This document shows, piece by piece, positions 31,701 to 40,854 of a stretch of 64,000 nucleotides of DNA. The stretch is from Macrothele yani. Its lineage: Eukaryota > Arthropoda > Arachnida > Araneae > Macrothelidae. Both the position numbers and the translations under genes were made by a program. Below the pieces are notes generated by a model. The model had not been told where the DNA came from, ran no database searches, and saw only the letters and a list, made by a program, of their open reading frames with translations. Position 1 is the first letter of the stretch. Every line of letters starts with the position of its first letter. The stretch is taken from contig CM077034.1 in assembly GCA_039090855.1 (NCBI GenBank), forward strand, positions 222,482,331 to 222,546,330, in the 5' to 3' direction.

Positions 31701-33118
31701 GCCTGGGGAACACCCCTTTGGCATGTCCACCCTATCCCCAGACTCACCCATGCTTGGGGAACACCCCTTTGGCATGTCCACCCTATCCCCACACTGACCC
31801 ATGCCTGGGGAACACCCCTTTGGCATGCGCTCCGTATCCCCAGGCTCACCCATGCCTGGGGAACACCCCTTTGGCATGTCCACCCTATCCCCAGACTCAC
31901 CCATGCCTGAGGAACACCCCTTTGGCGTGCCCACCCTATCCCCAGACTCACCCATGCCTGGGGAACACCCCTTTGGCATGCCCACCCTATCCCCAGACTC
32001 ACCCATGCCTGGGGAACACCCTTTGGAATGCCCACCCTATCCCCAGACTCACCCAAGCCTATGGAACACCCCTTTGGCATGTCCACCCTATCCCCAGACT
32101 CACCCATGCCTGGGGAACACCCCTTTGGCATGTCCACCCTATCCCCAGACTCACCCAAGCCTATGGAACACCCCTTTGGCATGTCCACCCTATCCCCAGA
32201 CTCACCCATGCTTGGGAACCCCCTTTGGCATGTCCACCCTATCCCCACACTGACCCATGCCTGGGGAACACCCCTTTGGCATGCGCTCCGTATCCCCAGG
32301 CTCACCCATGCCTGGGGAACACTGGCATGTCCACCCTATCCCCAGACTCACCCATGCCTGAGGAACACCCCTTTGGCGTGCCCACCCTATCCCCAGACTC
32401 ACCCATGCCTGGGGAACACCCCTTTGGCATGTCCACCCTATCCCCAGACTCACCCATGCCTGAGGAACACCCCTTTGGCATGCCCACCCTATCCCCAGAC
32501 TCACCCATGCCTGGGGAACACCCTTTTGGAATGCCCACCCTATCCCCAGACTCACCCAAGCCTATGGAACACCCCTTTGGCATGTCCACCCTATCCCCAG
32601 ACTCACCCATGCCTGGGGAACACCCCTTTGGCATGTCCACCCTATCCCCAGACTCACCCATGCCTGGGGAACACCCCTTTGGCATGTCCACCCTATCCCC
32701 ACACTGACCCATGCCTGGGGAACACCCCTTTGGCATGCGCTCCGTATCCCCAGGCTCACCCATGCCTGGGGAACACCCCTTTGGCATGCCCACCCTATCC
32801 CCAGACTCACCCATGCCTGGGGAACACCCCTTTGGCATGTCCACCCTATCCCCAGACTCACCCATGCCTGAGGAACACCCCTTTGGCGTGCCCACCCTAT
32901 CCCCAGACTCACCCATGCCTGGGGAACGCCCCTTTGGCATGCCCACCCTATCCCCAGACTCACCCATGCCTGGGGAACACCCCTTTGGCATGCCCACCCT
33001 ATCCCCAGACTCACCCATGCCTGGGGAACACCCCTTTGGCATGTCCACCCTATCCCCAGACTCACCCATGCCTGAGGAACATCCCTTTGGCATGCCCACC
33101 CTATCCCCAGACTCACCC
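28783..33118. repeat. 51-bp GC-rich minisatellite, about 85 copies
   Basis: Unit CCCATGCCTGGGGAACACCC followed by CTTTGGCATGCCCACCCTAT and CCCCAGACTCA. As 51 is a multiple of three, unit frames stay in phase: MPGEHPFGMPTLSPDSP, PCLGNTPLACPPYPQTH and HAWGTPLWHAHPIPRLT on plus, and two more open frames on minus. Variant units (AAGCCTATGGAACAC; ATGCGCTCCGTATCCCCAGG; CACACTGACCC) recur at spacings near multiples of 51 (about 459, 714 and 816), so there is higher-order structure. Occasional 1-2 bp indels switch frames freely, which argues against coding. It lies about 160 bp upstream of the LINE ORF1 start on the minus strand. Confidence 0.93.
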
Positions 33119-33937
33119 TGTCGTACGAAGCGACAAGCCGTTAGAGGTCTGGGCTCCACTCGGCCACAGACCTCATTGACTAGGACTGGGTTAGTTCCTA
33201 GCCGCCCGTTTAGGGTGAAGCAGGGGGCAAAGAAGAGTGTTGGCAACTGGTGACAACAACACCCTGGCCTCCAGAAACCTCAGCCTGCAGCATCCCCTTT
33301 CCCACCTTACGGGTCACCGCACACGGCAAACGTGCAGGTAGGTCTAGCTAACCAGCTCGGAAAAACAAAAGGAACATGAAATGGAAAAGACCGGATAGAA
33401 AACGAGAAACTAAAATCCAGAGCTGGCGCATAATCACAAACTCAGCAGCATACAACTGAGGCGGGTTCGTGTCAAGAGAGCAACGAAAACCATAAAAGAG
33501 GGAAATCATCTTAGAGTACATGTCGGCTCGGGCCGTGGGTTCGCCACTCCCCATCAGCTGGATGAACGGTAGTAACATCGTTTCAAGACGAAATGACCAA
33601 ATGATCCATCACAAGGTCAGCTCGGGCCGTGGGGGCGCCACTCCTCAAATAACTGGAAAGCCAGTTATTCCCGTGCGGGTGAGACTGATCTGCGAAAATC
33701 TCAATTCCTCAGCAAAGAGCCAGTCTCCCTGTTTGCATACAGCCACCGAATAAATCAAAGGTGTGTCGGCACACTAGGTTTTACAGTTTGCGTAATCTCT
33801 AGGACAATATTATTGACATTCTACAAATAATAGGCATAATATTCACTTTCTACAAATATTAAATATATTATCGAATGTCTACAAATAATAAATACGCTGT
33901 AAGTGAAACAACACTTCATGTGTGATTAAATATTTGC
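33119..33937. other. No clear gene; possible LINE 5' leader
   Basis: GC-richer sequence to about 33360, then AT-rich. If the 51-bp array belongs to the LINE 5' UTR, 33119-33360 could be its first bases on the minus strand. A short direct repeat, GTCGGCTCGGGCCGTGGG / GTCAGCTCGGGCCGTGGG, occurs near 33523 and 33616. Confidence 0.35.
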
Positions 33938-34039
33938 AGCCTTGGTGATCGAGTGGTCTGAGGACCATTTGTTGCACATTGGCCGGGGTTTAACTCTAGG
34001 AATCACTGGACTTAAATTCGGTGCAGGCGATGCTTTATA

Positions 34040-35241
34040 CACTATCTACCAACAAGTAATTGGACATCTGTGATAGCAAAGGAAAACGAAGTTTATTCAC
34101 CTTCAATAGTTGGTGGAGCCTCCACGAGCGGCGATTACAGCTGCGACCCTCCGGGACATACTCTCAACCAGGCGTTGTACGACGGATAGCGGTATTTTCT
34201 TCCACTCGGCTTGGAGAAGACAGGTTAGTTCCTTCACCGATTTCGGACGGTGGGGGCTCCCCTTAAGTCGACGCTCCAACTCGTCCCAGAGGTGCTCGAT
34301 ACGGTTAAGGTCCGGGGCCAGTCCATTCGATTAACCCCATTGTCACCATACCAAGCCATGGTGGACCTCACAACATGACAGGTGGCATTGTCATCCTGAA
34401 AGTAACATGAGTCCACCCCGTAAAACTGCCACAACGTAGGAAGCGCATGGTCATCCAAAATGGTGCAGTAGGTCTCGGCGTTGAGTCTACCAGGAATTGC
34501 GACCAAGGGTCCCGTGCCATACCAGGAGAAACACCCTCATAGCCTAATTCCACCGCCGCCGAACTTCACAGTTGGCGCAATACATTCCGGCAGGAGGCGT
34601 TCTCCAGGCAGACGCCAAATCCAGACCCTGCCATCCGAACGGTAGAGGGTGAACCTTGATTCGTGGCTCCAAAGAACCTGTTTCCACTGTTCAACGGTCC
34701 ACTGTCGACGTTCTTTGCACCACGTTAGCCGAGCAGCGCTATTGGACTTGGTGATCAAAGGCTTGTGGGCGGCAGCACGTCCATGATAACCGAGCAGATG
34801 GGCTTCCTTACGGATGGTATTCATCGAAAGAACACTCCCTGATGCCTGTTGAAACTCCTCGCGGATATGGCCCATCGATTTGGTGCGATTCTTCCGAATT
34901 TCTCTGGCCAGCACCCGTCGGTCTCCAACTCCCACTTTTGTGGGTCTGTCGGGTCGGGGCACATTCCGAGAGTCACCTCTCATCTTCCACTTGGCAATCA
35001 CGTAGGCCACTGTCGATTTTGGGTACTTCCACTCGCTGGATATGTCATCGGCCATTTCTGTGATACCCGACGATTACACCTTTCTCGAAATCAGAGAGCT
35101 CCGAACTGCGTGGCATCTTGCACGCGACTGGTTGCGTCGTTGTTTCCCACACGATATTTAACGGCGGCGGCCGTGACGTGTATCAGGACCGCAGATATCG
35201 TCGATTGCAGGGGTGTCCAATTACTTGTTGGTAGATAGTGT
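34040..35241 (-). mobile_element. Tc1-like transposon (copy B)
   Basis: Inverted ends CACTATCTACCAACAAGTAA then TTGGACA match perfectly over 27 bp, with TA at 34038-34039 and 35242-35243. Length is 1.2 kb. The transposase is on the minus strand. Confidence 0.92.
34103..35115 (-). pseudogene. Tc1-like transposase of copy B, inactivated
   Basis: ATG at 35115 gives MPRSSELSDFEKGVIVGYHR, a standard Tc1 N terminus. A shift near 35042 moves to the frame ADDISSEWKYPKSTVAYVIA (second HTH). The core shows WSHESRF near 34670, where the family has WSDESRF, so the first catalytic Asp reads His. FQDDNATCH keeps the second Asp. After another shift and a short gap, PDLNRIEHLWDELERRL keeps the Glu, and the protein ends SMSRRVAAVIAARGGSTNY with a stop at 34103. 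There is an in-frame stop at 34537. It is dead by at least three kinds of lesion. Confidence 0.88.
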
Positions 35242-35280
35242 AGCTCTTAGAGTTTTAGGGTGGTCGTTAAAATCTGAAAC

Positions 35281-35616
35281 AGAACAAAATAGAAACATGA
35301 GTTAATAAATAGGAACAATCCTGCGGTATGCCATATTTACTTACACTTCTTACACATCACATAAGTCTGCATTCGAAGAGTATAAATACCTGTGTAATAT
35401 ACAAGAGTATAATATCTGCAAATATACAAATATCGCAAGCCCATGATGGAACTAAATTCCGTACTTGCAACAACAAAGTTATGTGAAAAATAAATCAAAT
35501 CTTACAGGTTTAAAAAAAATGAAAACCTCTCTTAAGAATGAAACATTACGCTTGCAACTCTACTTAATAACTCAACTACAAATTGTTATGGTAGCTGTTC
35601 TTTTTTTATTTTATTT
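35281..35616. other. No gene seen
   Basis: AT-rich sequence between the Tc1 element and the SINE-tail array; nothing recognised. Confidence 0.55.
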
Positions 35617-36640
35617 TTTTGAATGGAGGTTTTACTACCAACGTGAGTAACTCAGTGGGGCTATAAGCAGTCGCCCGTCCCTAATTTAGGGTCACTGGTT
35701 CTTTTTTTTTTTTTTTTTTTTTTTTTGATTGGAGGTTTAACGACCACCGTGAGCAACTCAGCCCGTCCCTAATTTAGGGTCACTGGTTCTTTTTTTTTTT
35801 TTTTTTGATTGGAGGTTTAACGACCACTGTGAGCAACTCAGCCCGTCCCTAATTTAGGGTCACTGGTTCTTTTTTTTTTTTTTTTTTTTTTTTGATTGGA
35901 GGTTTAACGACCACCGTGAGCAACTCAGCCCGTCCCTAATTTAGGGTCACTGGTTCTTTTTTTTTTTTTTTTTTTTGATTGGAGGTTTAACGACCACTGT
36001 GAGCAACTCAGCCCGTCCCTAATTTAGGGTCACTGGTTCTTTTTTTTTTTTTTTTTTTTTTTTTGATTGGAGGTTTAACGACCACTGTGAGCAACTCAGC
36101 CCGTCCCTAATTTAGGGTCACTGGTTCTTTTTTTTTTTTTTTTTGATTGGAGGTTTAACGACCACCGTGAGCAACTCAGCCCGTCCCTAATTTAGGGTCA
36201 CTGGTTCTTTTTTTTTTTTTTTTTTTGATTGGAGGTTTAACGACCACCGTGAGCAACTCAGCCCGTCCCTAATTTAGGGTCACTGGTTCTTTTTTTTTTT
36301 TTTTTTTTTTTTTTGTTTTGATTGGAGGTTTAACGACCACCGTGAGCAACTCAGCCCGTCCCTAATTTAGGGTCACTGGTTCCAGGGAAGGGAGAGAGCC
36401 AGTGCCGTAAGACAAACACAACAAACATACCTGACCGGGATTCGAACCCGGACCCCTTACGGACGAATGATCAGAGGCCAGCGCCTTAGAACACTGCGCC
36501 ACCGGGGCGGCAGGTCACTGGTTACAGGGAAGAGACACCGTAAGACAAACACAACGTCCATGCCCTCATCGGGATTCGAACCCAGACCCATCACGGACGA
36601 ATGGTCAGAAGCCATCGCTTAGACCACTGCGTATGATAGC
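35617..36640 (-). repeat. Tandem array of SINE-B tails ending in a full SINE-B head
   Basis: Read on the minus strand, a SINE-B tRNA head and body (36512 downward) is followed by its 3' tail and poly-A. The last ~60 bp plus poly-A then repeats about eight times (unit starts at about 36319, 36225, 36143, 36063, 35975, 35892, 35805 and 35725), ending with a longer, undeleted tail at 35617-35705. The eight short units and the full-length one share a deletion of about 20 bp (no GGGCTATAAGCAGTC), so they derive from one another. A second, worn tRNA head lies at 36513-36640. Confidence 0.88.
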
Positions 36641-37234
36641 TGTTCAGCTTTGTGTACACCAAAGCCTATTTCACTTTTAGGAAATATTTATCACATGCAG
36701 TTTTTAATATGTTTATTACTCATACTTATAACACGTGTTTCTAGGCATTTAAATTTACGTGAAACTATTGCAAGTGTTTAGTATTCACATTAGTTGTAAC
36801 ATTAACACAGCCCAAGCTCAGACTGCCTGTTCTCCGCTTCCCAGTGTTAGAGCGGTGCAGTGGCTATTTCAGTTTCCTTCGAACATGACGTCATCGCAAG
36901 CCCTCTATCTCTTTCTCTCTCTTTGTTTGCATGCCGATGACATCTTTTATTAAACAACGAACACAATCTTCCTTACGAAGCGTTACCGGAACTACCAGAC
37001 TTGTCCAATCGAGCGATGTTACGATAATCCCTGGCACACATCTGGTCATTGCAATTTATGTTTGTGACGTCATAGACCGTTGGTGCGGCACAACATGTCG
37101 ATTGATCCAATGTTCCGTTTCTTTCACATTATCCCTTATAAATAATTACCTTATAGAATCTAACTCAACGACTTGTAGCATGCCAACAAATTAGAACTAC
37201 AAGCGGAAAATCGAAACTAGACTCTTGAAAGAGA
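36641..37234. other. No gene seen
   Basis: Ordinary AT-rich sequence. The small frames at 36759-37194 resemble nothing I know. Confidence 0.5.
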
Positions 37235-37400
37235 AGCGTGAAAACAGGAATTTGTCCGTGACGGGGATCGAACCGGTGCCCTCCTCACTCCGGAGTAAAT
37301 TTTTCTCCCAATTAAGCTATACGGATGGAATGTATCGCTGCATATTTGTCGTCTTGACACGTGCTTTACCTCTGGAGTACGTCACAGAAAGTCGAGTGTG
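37235..37400 (-). mobile_element. Solo repeat related to the TRIM-like tRNA-bearing terminal repeat
   Basis: On the minus strand a tRNA-like stretch has a TATAGCTTAATTGGGAGA A box, the CTCCGGAG centre and a GGTTCGATCCCC B box. On the plus strand it is followed by a CTGGAGTACGTCACA end that resembles the GGTACGTCACA end of the TRIM-like repeats. Acceptor bases pair only partly. It could be a solo terminal repeat or an older relative; no TSD was seen. Confidence 0.5.
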
Positions 37401-37569
37401 TAGAAACAACAAATACATCAGGATATAAAAATATCTTAAGCCACATAAAATATCTTAAGCCGTATGTGATGTTTTTTTACTCTCATATAAACCACATTCT
37501 TGTAAACTAACGTGCCCGAATCCCGTGCTTGGACGGTTGTTTTTAAGATTTAAATAAATATTAAAACAT
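37401..37569. other. No gene seen
   Basis: Short AT-rich gap; AAAATATCTTAAGCC occurs twice in direct repeat near 37427 and 37446. Confidence 0.5.
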
Positions 37570-38430
37570 AGGGGATGGATGTTGTCCGTCCTAGGACTCA
37601 AAGTGATTGCGTGCTATAGATGTGATCCTAGGACTGGCAACATCAATCCCGCAGATGCCGCAGCGTAATGCAGGACTCACTCAGCCAATCGCAGCGGTAC
37701 AGCCAGAAACGGATTCGTCAATCATGATGCTGCAAACTGAAGCGGGATTCGTCGGAAAACACGACGCCTTACCATTCGCTCCTCCATGCGCGACGTTTTC
37801 GGCATCATTGTAGTCGCAGACGCCGGTGTTGTACAGTCAAACGCAGCCAAAGCAATGGACGCCGTGCAAAAATGCTTTGCTGCTGCGGACGACGTGGAAC
37901 CGTCTGTGTGGACACTGGATGTTGTGCCACACACACCCGAACTGTTGAGCTGCGATAGCAGACGTGTCTGTGCCATCTATCAGAGCCATGCGCACCAGAT
38001 GTCGGTCCTCTCGTTTGGTAGCGTGCCGGGTTCGTTTGTATCCTGCACATTGGTGTGTTCGTTGCTCCGCTACCCACTGGTGTCATATTCTCCCCACCGT
38101 AACCGCATGCCGTCCAATCTGCAGTCCCGGGACGTCACAATTCTTCCGCGATCGAAATCGGAAACCTGCTGGCAAGGGCTGCCGTTGTCTTCCACGGGGA
38201 GATGTCTGTGGCCAGGAAAGGCGAGCAAACACACTTCGAGTGTTTAACACCGACTGCTTGTTCACCTCTCTCATACGATTCCAGGGTGCGTTAATATCCC
38301 ACATGATTTCCATATGTGATGCCTGGTTGATCATTTACATGTGCGCCCGTGTTCTACAATCCTGCCAACTTTCGAGCCCCTGGGATGCGATCTTCCTGGT
38401 TTTGCACTTTTAATGGCCAGCAGTGTATTT
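37570..38430 (-). pseudogene. Tc1-like transposase fragment (N-terminal half)
   Basis: Minus-strand blocks resemble another Tc1 lineage: an SDFDRGRIVTSRD N-terminal motif near 38150, a worn HTH between, ARRPLL...LT-HRRLRLQ near 37830 and FSDESRFSLQHHD (first Asp) near 37745, then RIRFW. Many stops and shifts separate them, and sequence beyond the first Asp is lost. No inverted ends were found. Confidence 0.65.
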
Positions 38431-38975
38431 TGGCAAATTCTATCATTCTCTTTGGCGATTACCTGGAAGGTCAATTCGGCCACCTGTCGAGACATAATGT
38501 AATTCATGTAAGAGTGAATAAATGTAATTCATGTAGGAATGGAATAAAATCTTTGACATTCCCTTATGTAGAGAACGTACTTCGCATACTTCTTCAGTAA
38601 CGAAAGCAATCTTTTACTTTATATTAAGTTTTACGAACGATATCTTACGCTGCTGTCCAGAAAAATGAGTAAAATGCTTTTTATTTTTGGCATAAAACAA
38701 ACACTGTCTTAATTCTTTGACTTGTGCTGGAAGGACGTTTAAACAGGAAAAGGCGATGTTGTCCTAGCGTCAATTTTAGGGATCGGTACTTTGATCATTT
38801 TTCCCACAGACCTGGGCCGCGAAAGATTCTCTTCCAGGCCAGTTTATGAATTGCCAGTCCGGCACTAGTTTGTAAACTAATGGTGCAATACCCAAAGGAA
38901 TGCACACCAGCACACAAGACAAAGAAGTTAGTAAAATCATGCAATGCATTGATTATGATACGCTTTCAAACATAC
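38431..38975. other. No gene seen
   Basis: AT-rich sequence; GTAATTCATGTA occurs twice near 38500. Nothing else was recognised. Confidence 0.5.
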
Positions 38976-40050
38976 CAGAAATCATTACTCAAGTTATGTG
39001 GATAATGGCTGTGGAATAAATATCACTCCTGTGTCCTGACCTTTGACCCCATCTCGATGATATTCAACAGAACCGGTTCAGTACACCCCAAGAATAACAT
39101 ACTAAAGTTTTGTCGCAATAGAAGCAGATTTACGCAAGTTATGAGAATAATGGCTGTTTAATAAATCTTGCTTTTGTGCAATGACCTTTGACCCCATTTC
39201 GTTGATATTCAACAGAACCGGTTCACTATACCTCAGGAACAACATGATAACGTTTTGTCGCAATCGAAACATTTTTAGGTAAGTTATGATGCACAAGGGC
39301 AATGGAATGGTTCCCACTCCAGTGTCCTGACCTTTGACACCATTTCGCCCATTTTCAATGGGATTCGTCCCCATCAGGGGCTTCCTACCACATACTAAAA
39401 TTTCATCGAAATCGAACCATTTTTACGCAAGTTATGACGCATAACGGCAATGGAACAAATCCCGCTCTTATGTCCTGCCTGACCTTTGACCCCATTTCGC
39501 ACATTTTCAATAGGGTTCGTGCCCAGGTGGTTCCCTACCACATACTAAAATTTCATCGAAATCGAACCATATTTACGCAAGTTATGACACATAAGGGCAA
39601 TGGAATAAATCCCGCTCTTATGTCCTGCCTGACCTTTGACCCCATTTCGCCAATTTTCAATACGGTTCGTGCCCAGGTGGTTTCCTACCACATACTAAAA
39701 TTTTATCGAAATCGAACCATATTTACGCATGTTATGACGCATAAAGTCAATGAAATGGATCCCGCTTTTATGTCCTGACCTTTGACCCCATTCCGCCCAT
39801 TTTCAACAGGGTTCGTTCCGAAGTGGTTCCTTACCACATACTGAAATTCCATCGAAATCGAACCATTTTTACGCAAGTTATGTTGCATAAGAGCAATGGA
39901 ATGGATCCCGCTCCTACGTCCTGACCTTTGACCCTGTTTCGCCCATTTTCAATAGGGTTCGTCCCCAGGTGGTCCCCTACCACATACTAAAATTTCGTCG
40001 AAATCGAACCGTTTTCACGCGAGTTATCGTGCGGACGGACGGACGAACAG
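38976..40050 (+). repeat. About 148-bp tandem repeat, seven units, each with a DR1-like motif
   Basis: Diverged units share ACGCAAGTTATGACGCATAA, GACCTTTGACCCCATTTCG, CATTTTCAATAGGGTTCG and ACATACTAAAATTTCATCG. TGACCTTTGACCCC or a one-base variant begins at 39037, 39182, 39328, 39480, 39630, 39776 and 39922. The array ends in a GGACGGACGGACGAACAGAC run. Units differ by roughly 10-20%, so this is older than the other satellites in the window. Confidence 0.88.
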
Positions 40051-40854
40051 ACGGACGGACAGACAAAGCTGGAGCATATACGTTTCTTCAATATACGGTT
40101 GGAAAGCGTAAAAAAGAGAATCTAAGTAAAAAGTCTTTCGAGCAAACCCTACGCTCCTAGTGCCTCATATTACCTACCCTTCTGCTTTAGGCGGGAATCT
40201 CCGATTTTAAATCATTTCTTCTCCCCTTCATGCTGCTTCTATGAATCCCCGGCTCCTTTATGGTGAAATATCATTGGGGAACTCTGGGAAATAATATGTA
40301 TTTTTTAAACCACAGTCTTTTCGGTGAGCAAACATGTATCCATCTGTGAATGTTTTCTGTCCTAGACGCAGAATTTGACTTTTCAGAAATTTACGAAACC
40401 GGAAGTTTGACGGAGCGAAAATTTCTCCCGTAGTCATAGGAAATAATCTTCTCTCTCATAAAAAGACGAAAAATTTGCGTGTCATGGAATGGCCCAATGA
40501 GGAAATTGTTTTGGGCAACAACATGGTGCTGAAGTTTTTGAAGAAGGCAACATCTGCTAGTACAGCTACTATGAAAAAACGACAACAAAAAACTGTAAAA
40601 ATAAATACCAATAACATTCTTATAGTGGAGTATAAAGAGCAGTTCCAGGGGCGGACTGGCAAGCAATAAAAGTTCCTGGAAGCTGAATTTATGTGGCCAA
40701 CTTTTCAGAACAATTATCATGGGATCGCATCCTTAAAAAAAATAACGTTATGTCACCATCTCCGTTTATTGTTTAGGCATCTTTCCAAAGCAAGTCTGTG
40801 AATCATTACATTTTTTTTTCTTGAGTTGACGTATTAATTAGCAACATTTCACCC
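40051..40854. other. No gene seen
   Basis: Unique AT-rich sequence between two arrays. The overlapping frames at 40391-40720 and 40475-40669 are on opposite strands and look like chance. Confidence 0.5.

Larger units (their letters stand above)
33938..35280 (+). mobile_element. Eroded SINE-B relative, split by a Tc1 insertion
   Basis: CAGCCTTGGTGATCGAGTGG and TCTGAGG resemble a tRNA-like A-box region, and GGGTTTAACTCTAGG a worn B box. After the Tc1 (34040-35241) the text GGTGGTCGTTAAAATCTGAA resumes, matching the SINE-B tail GGTGGTCGTTAAACCTCCAA. Confidence 0.5.

Noticed and set aside
28598..33253. Very long open frames (up to about 1,059 codons) on both strands that look like a proline-rich repeat protein
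   Set aside because: The 51-bp period keeps five frames open at once. Small indels move freely between frames, and no frame is favoured.
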